A stretch of 64,000 bases of DNA from E44-bin32 sp034430595. Its GTDB lineage: Bacteria > Chloroflexota > Anaerolineae > Anaerolineales > E44-bin32. The position numbers were made by a program, and so were the translations under genes. The notes beneath the pieces were generated by a model. That model worked only from the letters and a program-made list of their open reading frames with translations. It had not been told where the DNA came from and searched no databases. Numbering within the stretch: position 1 is the stretch's first letter; the number at the start of each line of letters is the position of its first letter. Below, one piece after another: positions 26,181 through 34,903 of this stretch. Location of the stretch: positions 1-64,000 of the forward strand of contig DAOUEL010000078.1 in assembly GCA_034430595.1 (NCBI GenBank). Direction: 5' to 3'.

Positions 26181-27152
26181 TCAAGCGGTTTCTCCCGCGC
26201 GACCACTACCCCGGGGTCCATCAAGCGAAGCGACCGCCAGCCGCACGGTTTCAAGGTGGATTTCAACGCTATCCTCGATCCGACGGGAATAGCCGCCAGC
26301 GAGAACGATCGCCAATGGAATCGCTTGTTCCCGGCAAGCATCGAGCACCATCCCGTCACGCTGCGATAAGCCCGCCCTGGTAAGCGCCATGCGGCCTAAT
26401 GCATCGTCCTGGAAAGGATCAGCTCCAGCGAGGTAGATCACCAGCCCCGAGGAGGTGTGCGCAAAGAGCCGTTCAAGTGCATCGGCAAGCGCCTCCAGAT
26501 AGGTATCGTCGTCAACCCCGTCCGGCAGGGCAAGATCGAGATCGCTGACGGATTTTCGAAAGGGAAAATTACGCTCAGCGTGAATTGAAAACGTGGTCAC
26601 AGTTGGATCACCGGCGAAGATCTCGGCCGTGCCATCTCCCTGGTGTACGTCACAATCGATAATCAAGATCTCCCCGATGGGTTGATGGGCTTGAACTTCG
26701 CGCACAGCGACAGCCACGTCGTTGAAGACGCAGAATCCAGAGCCGAAGGATCGGTGAGCGTGGTGCGTTCCGCCGGCTAGGTTCATCGCCAACCCGGTCT
26801 CGAAGGAGCGGTGACACGCGGCAATTGTCCCCCCGACGGAGCGGCGAGACCTCTCCACGAGTTCCGGAGACCATGGGAAGCCAATACGGCGAATATCACC
26901 CGCCTTGAGGGAGCCGGCCTTGACCTGTTGGAGGTATTCAACGCTGTGCACCCGCAGCAGCTGGATATCATCGGCCGAATCCGGGATGTGCAGTAAAACC
27001 CGTTTTTTGAGTACGCTCCGCTCGATGGCTTTGCGAAGCATGGCATACTTCCTCAGCGGGAAGCGGTGCCCTTCGGGCAGAGGAAACTCGAAGACATCGG
27101 AGTAATAGAGCGGGAGCCGTGGGCGCCCTTTGCTACTTGCGTCCACGTGCAT
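26181..27152 (-). CDS. histone-deacetylase-family (AcuC/class IV-like) deacetylase
   Basis: About 323 residues if started at ATG 27152, just ahead of LPLYYSD; ATG 27176 is the alternative, and both overlap the glpD stop. Zinc and catalytic residues are present: the His pair in GGTHHAHRSFGSGFC, DCDVHQGDGTA (Asp and His ligands) and YLAGADPFQDDALG (Asp ligand), and LAGGYS near the end. Bacterial members deacetylate acetyl-lysine proteins, polyamines or small acetylated metabolites; the target here is unknown. It overlaps glpD by 20 bases, so co-translation is likely. Confidence 0.8.
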   Translation of the reverse strand: MHVDASSKGRPRLPLYYSDVFEFPLPEGHRFPLRKYAMLRKAIERSVLKKRVLLHIPDSADDIQLLRVHSVEYLQQVKAGSLKAGDIRRIGFPWSPELVERSRRSVGGTIAACHRSFETGLAMNLAGGTHHAHRSFGSGFCVFNDVAVAVREVQAHQPIGEILIIDCDVHQGDGTAEIFAGDPTVTTFSIHAERNFPFRKSVSDLDLALPDGVDDDTYLEALADALERLFAHTSSGLVIYLAGADPFQDDALGRMALTRAGLSQRDGMVLDACREQAIPLAIVLAGGYSRRIEDSVEIHLETVRLAVASLDGPRGSGRAGETA

Positions 27153-28773
27153 CCTGTCTTGTATAAGGGGGTGCATAGTAGGAGTTCCAGGTTTGGGCGT
27201 AATCCCTGGCTTCCCGCTCCCAGTGGGCGTCATCCCAACCGAGCTCTGGTTGGACGATGGTGCGAATCTCATCAAGTTCGTTCAGCCCGCCGCCGGGCAG
27301 CGTGAGCGCAAGCCGCATCCGGCGCGAGAGAAGATCATCGAGATGGACGACGCCCTCCGAGCGGGCCGCCCAGCGCAGCTCGGCCCAGAGGGCAGGAAGA
27401 GCGCCAATCAGCTCGGGTTCCGGTTCGCCTGCGCACTGCAGCACCGAACCCGCCTCTCGGCCGTAGCGCCCAAGCAGCCGTCCTCGGGTGGACGGGGTAA
27501 GGCAATCTAGATCCCCAGACAGAGCGGGAAGCTCATCCAAGACGCGTGCTTTCCGGAGCGGCCACACTCCGACGGGCAACCGGCGCCGCACTCGTTTCAA
27601 TGCGTCGATAGCCATTGTTCGGAAGGTGGTCAGTTTGCCGCCGGTCAAAGTCACCAGGCCTTGTTCATCCCACAGGATGTGCTCGCGCGATTCCTTCGAG
27701 GGGTCTTCCTTGCCCGTATCAAGCACGCCGCGCACTCCAGCAAAGGTGCACTGAATGTCAGACTCGTCCAACGCCGAGGCAGGGAAAGCCCGGCGCAGGC
27801 CATTCAGCAGATAATCAATCTCTCCCGGGCTCATCGTGGGCTCGCGGTTGATGTTTTCGGTGTGATCGACGTCCGTTGTCCCGAACAACGTTACACCCTC
27901 CCAGGGAATTGCGAAGACAGGCCTGCCGTCCGAGGGATGGAGGAAGGTCACGGCTCGAGTAACCGGCAAACGCTGCCAGGGAAAGACAAGGTGTCCGCCG
28001 CGCAGTTGGCGCAGCCGGGGTCGGCCTCCGACGCTGGCCCGCAGCCCATCTGCCCATGCCCCGGTTGCGTTGATAACCACACCGGCCCGGACCTCGATAC
28101 TGGGGCCAGCATCAGGCAGGGAACGATCCGATACGAGCACTCCGTGCACTTCGCCATTGCGGCCAAGCAGGAGTTCATCGACGCGGGCGTAGTTAAGGGC
28201 GAGTGCGCCATCTGCGACCGACTCGCGGATGACGCGCAGCACGAGGCGGGCATCATCGGTTTGAGCATCGAAGTAGCGGTAGCCGCCGACCAACCCCTGG
28301 TTAGTCAGCGGCGGACAGAGCGCCCGCATCGCCTCGGCTGAATAATGGCGGTGCCCCCACTGTAATCCCATCAAATCGTAGAGCACCAAGCCCATGCCAA
28401 AGACCCAGCCAGGCACGGAATCCTCCTTGGAATTGGCCAGCAGGAAACCAAGCGGCGTAATCAACCCCCGACCTTCACGCAGAAGGTGTTCCCGTTCCTG
28501 AACGGACTCGAGCGTGAGGCGCAGCTTGCCATCCCGCAGGTAGCGCAGGCCGCCATGCACCAATTTCGATGAACGGCTGGATGTTCCGGAAGCGAAATCC
28601 CCAGCTTCGAGCATCAACGCCCGCAGCCCGGCTCGAGTTGCTTCACGAAGAATACCGGCACCGGTGATCCCGCCGCCGACGACGATCAAATCAAAAGGTT
28701 GTGATACCTGGCTCCAGACCTGTTCTCGCCAGCCTTTACCCCACACGGGATTTTTCCTCTCTGCCCTCGCCAT
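27133..28773 (-). CDS. glpD: aerobic glycerol-3-phosphate dehydrogenase
   Basis: A 546-residue flavoprotein. FAD-binding GGGITGAGILREA follows the N-terminus, then FASGTSSRSSKLVHGGLRYL, the typical GlpD FAD/substrate segment. INATGAWAD and GGKLTTFRTMA are further family motifs. It oxidises glycerol-3-phosphate to dihydroxyacetone phosphate at the membrane, passing electrons to quinone. Start: ATG 28773 gives the longest form, but a TATAGT box sits only four bases before it, and GTG 28743 (with GAGAGGA upstream) may be the true start. First gene of a four-gene operon. Confidence 0.9.
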   Translation of the reverse strand: MARAERKNPVWGKGWREQVWSQVSQPFDLIVVGGGITGAGILREATRAGLRALMLEAGDFASGTSSRSSKLVHGGLRYLRDGKLRLTLESVQEREHLLREGRGLITPLGFLLANSKEDSVPGWVFGMGLVLYDLMGLQWGHRHYSAEAMRALCPPLTNQGLVGGYRYFDAQTDDARLVLRVIRESVADGALALNYARVDELLLGRNGEVHGVLVSDRSLPDAGPSIEVRAGVVINATGAWADGLRASVGGRPRLRQLRGGHLVFPWQRLPVTRAVTFLHPSDGRPVFAIPWEGVTLFGTTDVDHTENINREPTMSPGEIDYLLNGLRRAFPASALDESDIQCTFAGVRGVLDTGKEDPSKESREHILWDEQGLVTLTGGKLTTFRTMAIDALKRVRRRLPVGVWPLRKARVLDELPALSGDLDCLTPSTRGRLLGRYGREAGSVLQCAGEPEPELIGALPALWAELRWAARSEGVVHLDDLLSRRMRLALTLPGGGLNELDEIRTIVQPELGWDDAHWEREARDYAQTWNSYYAPPYTRQDARGRK

Positions 28774-28900
28774 TCATACTATAGCGGCGTTCGTACCAAA
28801 AGTGCAGACGTGATGACGGACTTCTTGCGGCGTCAGCGGCCGGCGAACCATTTATGGGTACAATCCGGTCAAAATACATATCGAATGGAGGGAAAGCCTG

Positions 28901-29278
28901 ATGTGGCAGGATTTTAAGAGCTTCTTGCAGCGCGGGAATGTTCTCGATCTGGCCGTGGCTGTGATCGTTGGCAATGCGTTCGGCGCCATTATCAAATCGC
29001 TGGTCGACGATCTTTTAATGCCCCTTGTGGGGGTGCTGATCGGGGGAATTAATTTCACCGGTCTGGCACTTAAGGTAGGAGCGGCCAAGATTACTTATGG
29101 AAATTTTCTACAGGCGATCGTCAATTTTCTGATTATCGCATTTGCGCTCTTCATGGTGGTGCGCGCTTCGACCCGCCTGGAAGCGAAAAAAGCTGAACCG
29201 GCAGAGCAAGCTCCCGAACCCGATCCTGAACTGAAGCTGCTGGAGGAGATTCGCGATCTGCTAAAAGCAAGCCGTTAA
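28901..29278 (+). CDS. mscL: large-conductance mechanosensitive channel
   Basis: A 125-residue protein. The amphipathic N-helix and first membrane helix (FLQRGNVLDLAVAVIVGNAFG) are highly characteristic of MscL. A second helix (IVNFLIIAFALFMVV) follows the loop, and a Pro-rich segment leads to the C-terminal bundle helix (LKLLEEIRDLLK). It releases solutes during osmotic down-shock. GGAGGGAAAG precedes ATG 28901, and TACAAT at 28859-28864 is a possible -10. Its last bases overlap the convergent flavoprotein gene. Confidence 0.95.
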   Translation: MWQDFKSFLQRGNVLDLAVAVIVGNAFGAIIKSLVDDLLMPLVGVLIGGINFTGLALKVGAAKITYGNFLQAIVNFLIIAFALFMVVRASTRLEAKKAEPAEQAPEPDPELKLLEEIRDLLKASR

Positions 29279-30894
29279 ATTTGCGTGTCCGAGGGGTCTG
29301 CCGCGATCAGTTTGCCGGGATTGAGAATTCCGGCCGGATCGACAGCCTGAGCAAAAGCTCGAATGAGTTGCACGCCCAGGGGGCCTTTCTCGCCCGGCAG
29401 GTCGTCCCGGTGGTCCAGCCCTACGCCGTGCTGGTGACTGATGGTACCTCCGCCGTCCAGGATCGCGTTGCTGGCGGAGCGTTTTGCCGCACGCCAGGTT
29501 GAAAGCGTCTCGTGCGGATCCTCTGAGCGCGGAAAGATGTACGTTATGTAGAACCCGGCTCCGTCGGCATACAGGTGCGAGAGATGAGAGAAAGCAAGGC
29601 CGCCCACACCTTCTACCTCAAGTACGTTGCGTATGCCAGCCAGCGCGTTCACGCGAGCTTGCTCGAATGCGTTCCAGGAGACGGCGCTCTCCAACGTGTC
29701 GAGAGCATATCCCATCTGCCACAATGTATTCCTCAGATAGGGGCTTTTAAACCTGGAATGCGCCCATTCCTTACCGATCAGCGTGCCGGCGTTGAGTCCT
29801 CCGCAGGATCGAATTACATCCAGCGCCTGCTGGCGAATCTTGGTTGCATCAACACCTCCTTCGGCGCTGATGCCCAGGATCATCAAGCAACGTCCTTCTC
29901 CGTAGCCCAACAGCGAGAGGGCGTCGTGAGCAAGCTTGAGCAAGCGCTCCCGACCGGCCAGGGCGAGCGTGGTTTCGGTTTCCTGGGCATCACTGAGCCG
30001 GACCATGGATAGTGGGACTCGGGATTGCACCAGCGCGCGTGCCGCATGGCGGCCATCTTCCCAGGCATGGAAGAACACGCCCCAAAAGAATTCCTGCACT
30101 GGAAGCGGCCGCACTCGTAGGACGGCCCGGGTGATTACTCCCAGGCGCCCCTCTGAACCGAGCACGACCTGTCGCAAATCGGGCCCGGCCGCGCTGGCCG
30201 GCAGCGGAGGCAGCTCGAATTGGCCGCGCGGTGTCTCCACCTGGCCGCCGGCGAAGAGGTCCTCAATGCGCCCGTAGCCATAGGACTGCTGGCCGCTGGA
30301 CCGGGTGGCGATCCAGCCCCCGAGGGTCGAATATTCCCAGGACTGCGGAAAGTGACCGAGTCGGTAACCCAACCTGCCAAGCTGCTCCTCGATCGTGGGG
30401 CCGGTGGCGCCGGCGCCAAAGGTTGCCAGACGGCTTTCCTCATCGAAAGACAGCAGGCGGTTAAAACGCCGCATGTCGATGGTCAGCGCGGGAGGACCAC
30501 CGGGAAGCGGGTTGATGTGACCGACGACGCTCGTCCCGCCACCGTAAGGGATGATGCTCGCAAGGCTGCTTTCGGCAAAGGCAAGCAGTTCAGGGACATG
30601 ATCAGGACGCTCTGGAACTGCAACGCCATCGGGGAACGCCTCGATCACGCCCGAGCGCAAGGCAATCCAGTCCGGCAGGCTCTGGCCGCGAGCGTGCAGC
30701 AGCCGGGAGAGTGGATCCTTCTCAATGAGGGGGTGATCTCTTAACTGGGAAGGGGGAATCGTGCGCAGTACGTGCTCGATGTCTGCGTCAGGGGAGCGGT
30801 CCCCCGGAGGCACCTTCTCCTGCAGGTAGGAAACAGCCGACTCGGGCAGCGGGTATGTGACCGAAGTATCGCCCCATCCATTCCATCGCCTCAT
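29275..30894 (-). CDS. FAD-linked oxidase, alkyl-DHAP synthase-like
   Basis: A 539-residue flavoprotein of the vanillyl-alcohol-oxidase/FAD_binding_4 type. It opens with RRWNGWGDTSVTYPLPESA, as in AGPS-like enzymes. The PP-loop region IIPYGGGTSVVGHINPL binds FAD, and STLGGWIATRSSGQQSYGYG continues that fold. SHQHGVGLDHR near the C-terminus is the active-site motif of alkylglycerone-phosphate synthase-like proteins. If it has that activity it would form ether-lipid precursors from acyl-DHAP, in keeping with the nearby glpD, but bacterial relatives may act on other hydroxy acids. The stop overlaps the mscL stop on the other strand. Confidence 0.75.
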   Translation of the reverse strand: MRRWNGWGDTSVTYPLPESAVSYLQEKVPPGDRSPDADIEHVLRTIPPSQLRDHPLIEKDPLSRLLHARGQSLPDWIALRSGVIEAFPDGVAVPERPDHVPELLAFAESSLASIIPYGGGTSVVGHINPLPGGPPALTIDMRRFNRLLSFDEESRLATFGAGATGPTIEEQLGRLGYRLGHFPQSWEYSTLGGWIATRSSGQQSYGYGRIEDLFAGGQVETPRGQFELPPLPASAAGPDLRQVVLGSEGRLGVITRAVLRVRPLPVQEFFWGVFFHAWEDGRHAARALVQSRVPLSMVRLSDAQETETTLALAGRERLLKLAHDALSLLGYGEGRCLMILGISAEGGVDATKIRQQALDVIRSCGGLNAGTLIGKEWAHSRFKSPYLRNTLWQMGYALDTLESAVSWNAFEQARVNALAGIRNVLEVEGVGGLAFSHLSHLYADGAGFYITYIFPRSEDPHETLSTWRAAKRSASNAILDGGGTISHQHGVGLDHRDDLPGEKGPLGVQLIRAFAQAVDPAGILNPGKLIAADPSDTQI

Positions 30895-31297
30895 AACGCA
30901 AACCCCTCTGGGATTATGGCGGCCGGACCCACTCCATAGTATGCATCATCCTTTTGAGTTGTACACGTCTGGCAATCGCAGGACCTTGCTCGCTGCGGAT
31001 CGAAATCGCGTGCGATTCACAAGGGTGGACGTGCTGCCCGAAACGATCGATGAACGGACGAAGAGCGCCCGGAATTTTCAAGGACAAAATATTAAATAGT
31101 GAGCTTCTGCATTCCTGGGGAAAACAACTTGGTTCCCGCAGACCTCTCAGTTGACTCTCATCCAAGGTTAAGAATCTGCTAAGGCGCATGTGCGAGCGTG
31201 GTACTGGGATTGGGTACGGACAGCTCGTGGTCTGTTGGCCACTTGTATGACAATCCGAAGTTGATCTTTTGCATGCACTGAGACACTGAGAGAGGAT
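30895..31297. other. non-coding stretch, nothing recognised
   Basis: About 400 bases between the flavoprotein start (minus strand) and the small membrane protein gene. I see no convincing gene, RNA or repeat. It should contain the divergent promoters; CATAAT on the minus strand about 21 bases before ATG 30894 is one candidate. Confidence 0.4.
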
Positions 31298-31303
31298 TAC
31301 AAT
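31298..31303 (+). promoter_or_regulatory. -10 box close to a start codon
   Basis: TACAAT ends seven bases before GTG 31311. Transcription would begin at or next to the start codon, giving a leaderless mRNA. Confidence 0.4.
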
Positions 31304-31310
31304 AACCGGC

Positions 31311-31469
31311 GTGAGCAATCAAGCCAACAAACCCGGCAGCGACCACGAATACCCACCTGTTTGGGAGAAAGTTGTCCCGATAGCTCTGTGGGTTTTGGGC
31401 GGCATCGTCGCGATTCTAATTCTGCTCATCTTCGCAGTCGCCCTGGGCATACTGCCGAGAGCGGCTTAG
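31311..31469 (+). CDS. small single-pass membrane protein, 52 residues
   Basis: A short gene from GTG 31311 to TAG 31467-31469. Residues 1-20 are hydrophilic (SNQANKPGSDHEYPPVWEK), and residues 21-48 form one strong membrane helix (VVPIALWVLGGIVAILILL). GAGAGAGG lies some 14 bases upstream, too far for a normal site. It is followed 44 bases later by a seven-helix membrane protein and probably shares its transcript. Family and function unknown. The call rests on the clear hydrophobic helix and gene context. Confidence 0.55.
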   Translation: MSNQANKPGSDHEYPPVWEKVVPIALWVLGGIVAILILLIFAVALGILPRAA

Positions 31470-31513
31470 TTCTGCCAGGGGCGAGATAAGGGAACTCTTC
31501 TGGAGGCGCAGCA

Positions 31514-32236
31514 ATGACACTTCTCAATACTTTCGTGCCGTTCCTTTCGAGCGCGATCAGCATCATCTTTGCATTTTTTGTCTTCCGCCGATATGCGGCG
31601 AGCAAAAAAAACCACCTGCTCCTGTGGGGGATCGGAATGGTTTTTTATGCCATCGGCGGTTTCAGCGAAGGATTTTACGGTGCTTTCGGTTGGAATCCTT
31701 TTATCTTCCGATTGTGGTATCTCTTTGGGGCAATGCTGGTTGCGGCCTGGTTAGGACAAGGAACAGTGTACTTATTAGCCCGCCGGTCCTGGGCTAACGG
31801 ATTTATGCTGTTGCTGTTCATCGGCTCAGTGTATGGCTTGATTAAGGTATTTGGGGCCGAGCTTGATCCTAGTTTAATGACGAGCGGACTGCATACAGGA
31901 AGCGAGATGAGCGGGCATGCGATCGTCAGCTCCGGTGTGCGCAATTTGACGCCGATCTTTAATCTCTATGGTACCGTCATGCTGGTGGGAGGCGCTGTCT
32001 ACTCTGCCTGGATCTTCTGGCGGAAACGGGTCCTACTGCACCGCACGCTGGGAAACATCCTAATCGCGGCAGGGGCTATGCTGCCTGCGTTCGGCGGGGC
32101 GTTCAGCCGAATGGGAATCAGCGGTGCCCTATACTTGAGCGAGCTGTTTGGTGCAGTGTTGATGTTCGTGGGTTTTCTGCGGGCTACAACGCCGATCAAA
32201 GAAAAGGATGCCGGACCGGAGATGATAGCCGCGTAG
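31514..32236 (+). CDS. seven-helix membrane protein, unknown function
   Basis: A 240-residue protein with GGAGG upstream of ATG 31514. About seven hydrophobic helices are visible, starting with PFLSSAISIIFAFFVFRRY. Short loops contain SGLHTGSEMSGHAIVSS between helices 4 and 5, the only long hydrophilic segment and probably outside. The C-terminus is charged and cytoplasmic. There are no transporter or enzyme motifs I recognise. It is paired with the 52-residue membrane protein and ends before an intrinsic terminator. Confidence 0.65.
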   Translation: MTLLNTFVPFLSSAISIIFAFFVFRRYAASKKNHLLLWGIGMVFYAIGGFSEGFYGAFGWNPFIFRLWYLFGAMLVAAWLGQGTVYLLARRSWANGFMLLLFIGSVYGLIKVFGAELDPSLMTSGLHTGSEMSGHAIVSSGVRNLTPIFNLYGTVMLVGGAVYSAWIFWRKRVLLHRTLGNILIAAGAMLPAFGGAFSRMGISGALYLSELFGAVLMFVGFLRATTPIKEKDAGPEMIAA

Positions 32237-32272
32237 CCAAGATCTAGAAGGCATTTTGCCTGGAATGTAAAG

Positions 32273-32313
32273 AAGCCACCGAGCGGCCAGGTTCCCGGCC
32301 GCGGTGGCTTTTA
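32273..32313 (+). terminator. intrinsic terminator
   Basis: AAGCCACCG (32273-32281) pairs with CGGTGGCTT (32302-32310), with a second inner stem CGGCC/GGCCG (32284-32288 with 32297-32301). TTTATA follows. It lies 36 bases after the stop of the seven-helix protein. Confidence 0.75.
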
Positions 32314-32407
32314 TACCCAGGTAGGTGTGTGGGCTTGCGTTTCCCATAAACGCGACTGTAACTTCTCCTCGGTGGTCTTGATTTTTACAGGGTAACGGGA
32401 GAACAGA

Positions 32408-32447
32408 CAGCAGGCCGCCTGACAAAATCCTGCCAGGCGGCCTGCTG
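32408..32447 (-). terminator. terminator hairpin of the htrA gene
   Basis: CAGCAGGCCGCCTG (32408-32421) and its exact reverse complement (32434-32447) form a 14-pair stem with a 12-base loop, 24 bases past the htrA stop. On the minus strand a T-rich TCTGTTCT follows. Confidence 0.7.
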
Positions 32448-32471
32448 ATCAAGGCGTGTTAAACTTTCGTT

Positions 32472-33683
32472 TCAGGAAGTCGGTCTGGCTCCCAGCGTTA
32501 CCTGCAGATCGAGCGGCGAACCCTCGCGCAGGATATGCAGTGTCACCTTCTGGCCAACGCTGGTGTCCTCGCTCAGGTACGAAAGCAAATCGTCAAACTG
32601 CTTCACGCTGACCTTGTCGATTCCGACGATCAGGTCGCCGCCCACCTGGACCGGTACACCGTCGATCGTGGTCTCGTTGGCGCTGCCCTGCAGGCCAGCC
32701 TTCTTCGCCGGACCATCCTGATCAACGGTGATCACAAGCACGCCGGTTTGCCCGGGATCCAGGTTCATTGCTTTCCGCAGCTCTGGCGTCAGGTCCGTTC
32801 CCGAAAGTCCCAACCAGGGATGCGAGAAGCTGCCCTTGTCGATCAGCACCGGGACGACACGCGCCACGATGCTGGAGGGTATTGCAAACCCCACTCCGGA
32901 GAACTGACGCACGCTCGATTCGATTGCCGCGTTCACACCAATCACCTCGCCCTGCAGATTCATCAGCGGGCCCCCAGAGTTGCCCGGGTTGATGGCGGCA
33001 TCGGTCTGAATTACGTTCGGGATGCTGAACGTGCCGCCGCTTGAAGTGGTCGATTGCGAGGCCAGCGTTCGGCCGAGCGCGCTGATGATGCCGGTCGTCA
33101 TCGTGCCCTCCTCGCCAAAGGGGTTGCCGATCGCCACCACCGAGTGCCCGACTCGCAGCGTAATTGAGTCGGCTAACGGCAGCGCCTGCGTGCCATCCGG
33201 CAGGCTGGCAACTTTGATCACGGCCAGGTCGCTATCGGGGTCGGACCCAACAACATCGGCCGTTTGGCTTGAGCCGTCAGAGAAGACGACGGTTACGCGG
33301 TCGGCTCCATCGATGACATGGTAATTGGTCACGATGTAGCCCTGTGAATCGTAGACGAAGCCCGAACCCTGTGCATACTGGAAGCCGCCCTGTGGGCTCT
33401 GCGGCAGCTCCGGAAAGCCGGGGGTCTGCGGGATGGACAAGGATGTTCCATTATTTGGCTGGCGAACCTGAATGCTTACAACCGACGGGTTCACCCGGTC
33501 GTACAGATCGGCCAGCAGGGTGTCCATGTCGGCGACTGTGTTGACGGTAATTTGCTGCTGGGTTTGGGGCTGTACTGCTGTATCGATCGGGCTGGCGGCT
33601 GCCGTCGCACAAGCTCCGAGCGAAGTTGTCAGGAGCAGGCTGATGATTACGAGGCCCGCCCGCTTTGTTTCTAGGCTTTTCAT
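32472..33683 (-). CDS. HtrA/DegP-type serine protease, lipoprotein
   Basis: A 403-residue S1C protease started at ATG 33683, directly behind a very strong ribosome-binding site (GGAGGTGATC). The signal ends in SLGACAT, a lipobox (Cys near 25). The catalytic triad is His in VTNYHVIDG, Asp in DPDSDLAVIK and Ser in NPGNSGGPLMN. One PDZ domain follows (about 300-400; WLGLSGTDLTPELR, then GDLIVGIDKVSV). It degrades or refolds misfolded proteins outside the cytoplasmic membrane. An element almost identical to the feo operator lies 36 bases before the start, so metal-responsive control is possible. Confidence 0.92.
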   Translation of the reverse strand: MKSLETKRAGLVIISLLLTTSLGACATAAASPIDTAVQPQTQQQITVNTVADMDTLLADLYDRVNPSVVSIQVRQPNNGTSLSIPQTPGFPELPQSPQGGFQYAQGSGFVYDSQGYIVTNYHVIDGADRVTVVFSDGSSQTADVVGSDPDSDLAVIKVASLPDGTQALPLADSITLRVGHSVVAIGNPFGEEGTMTTGIISALGRTLASQSTTSSGGTFSIPNVIQTDAAINPGNSGGPLMNLQGEVIGVNAAIESSVRQFSGVGFAIPSSIVARVVPVLIDKGSFSHPWLGLSGTDLTPELRKAMNLDPGQTGVLVITVDQDGPAKKAGLQGSANETTIDGVPVQVGGDLIVGIDKVSVKQFDDLLSYLSEDTSVGQKVTLHILREGSPLDLQVTLGARPTS

Positions 33684-33718
33684 ATTGATCACCTCCACAA
33701 ACGCCTCATTTGACGCAG

Positions 33719-33733
33719 TAAGCTGAACCTAAA
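33719..33733 (-). promoter_or_regulatory. DtxR/IdeR-like box upstream of htrA
   Basis: The plus strand reads TAAGCTGAACCTAAA. It differs at one position in the first 14 from TAAGGTGAACCTAA, the element at the first feo promoter (41411-41424). It lies 36 bases upstream of the htrA start codon. No clear promoter hexamers were placed around it. Confidence 0.45.
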
Positions 33734-33833
33734 GGCAGCCGTCCAGGAAGTACGGTCATTGCCCCCGGGTCCGCGCGTCTTTATATCGCGCCGAGCTTAA
33801 AAGCGTATTAGAGAGTTATGAAGATTTCGTCTA

Positions 33834-34322
33834 TCAGGATGCGTGTAACAGGTGAGCGACTAGGCCAACAAGCAGGGGGATTGGCAGCCCGAGGCTCAGG
33901 CGCAGCGCGCTGAAGCGCCAGCCGAGGAAAGGCAGCTCGAAGGAAACCGAGAGCAGAGCCAGCGTCGACCAGGAGGTGATCATCGCCAGCGTTGGCCCCA
34001 GGCCAGCCCCGGATTGGTAGATCGTCGCGATCAACGGGAAGACGACATAAGGTCCGCCCGGCAGCAGCATGCCGGCGGCTGTCCCAACCAGGAGTCCGGT
34101 CAGACCTGTTCCGGGGCCGAGCCACGACCGCACCAGGGCCTGGGGTTCGAGAGCGTTCACATACCCCACGATGATGAAGGCGACGATCAGCAGCGGCAGC
34201 GTGCGCCGCAAGGTAACCCAGCCTTGACGTATCGCACGAGTGTGGCTGCCGTCCCCACGGCGGATGGCGACGGCCAACAGGATCAGAGCCAGCAGGATCA
34301 GGACCAGCGTGGCTAGGTCCAT
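33834..34322 (-). CDS. half-size permease (YraQ/DUF318-like), second copy
   Basis: A 162-residue protein with four to five helices. The key loop GMLLPGGPYVVFPLIATIYQSGAG matches the loop of the preceding gene and of YraQ/UPF0718-type permeases. Those are usually single chains of about 300 residues with two such halves, so this gene and the preceding one look like the two halves encoded separately. Its start ATG 34322 overlaps the upstream stop by ten bases, supporting co-translation and a heterodimer. The substrate is unknown; relatives have been linked to metalloid export. Confidence 0.65.
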   Translation of the reverse strand: MDLATLVLILLALILLAVAIRRGDGSHTRAIRQGWVTLRRTLPLLIVAFIIVGYVNALEPQALVRSWLGPGTGLTGLLVGTAAGMLLPGGPYVVFPLIATIYQSGAGLGPTLAMITSWSTLALLSVSFELPFLGWRFSALRLSLGLPIPLLVGLVAHLLHAS

Positions 34323-34855
34323 GGCGCCATCTCGCGAATTCGCCCGATCGTACGGCCGAAAAGCGCCTCGGCTGCAAAACCCAGCAGCGGAGGGACGACG
34401 AGCGTCAACCCGAATCGCAGCAAAGTCAGGTAGGAGCCGAGAAGCGCAAATTCATACGGCAGCCGCGTGATCGACCACAGGTTCTTCGCCGTCACGAATG
34501 CGACCAGCACACCTACGCCGGCCCCAGACCCCAACAGGCTGCCGGCGATCGGATAGTACACATACGGCCCCCCCGGAATGAGCGCTCCGGCCAGGCAGGC
34601 CAGCAGGATGCCGCGCCAACCCGAGCTCGAGCCGAGCCATTGTTCGACCATCTGGCGCGAGACCAGCACCTGGGCTAGGCCGGCAATCAGGAATGCTGCC
34701 AGCAAAAGCGGCGTCACGTTGAGTAAAATCTCGCCGCCTAGCTTCAATCCGGTGAGCGCTAACGCGACACCGCCGCGCCGCCAGGCGATGAACGCCAGGA
34801 TCAGTACGATGGCGGAGAGAAAAACGATCGTCCAGTCAATTTTGCGCTTTTGCAT
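34313..34855 (-). CDS. half-size permease (YraQ/DUF318-like), first copy
   Basis: A 180-residue membrane protein starting at ATG 34855. It has about five helices and the loop GALIPGGPYVYYPIAGSLL, then FVTAKNLWSITRLPYEFALLG. The next gene carries the same G-LPGGPYV-P pattern in the same relative place, so the pair are paralogous halves of one permease. The reading frame is intact, with its own start and stop, so this is not a frameshifted single gene. Function inferred from family only. Confidence 0.65.
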   Translation of the reverse strand: MQKRKIDWTIVFLSAIVLILAFIAWRRGGVALALTGLKLGGEILLNVTPLLLAAFLIAGLAQVLVSRQMVEQWLGSSSGWRGILLACLAGALIPGGPYVYYPIAGSLLGSGAGVGVLVAFVTAKNLWSITRLPYEFALLGSYLTLLRFGLTLVVPPLLGFAAEALFGRTIGRIREMAPWT

Positions 34856-34903
34856 AGCGGTATTCTGTTTACATACCTGGATTGCGTCAAGCCGGGCAAA
34901 TCC

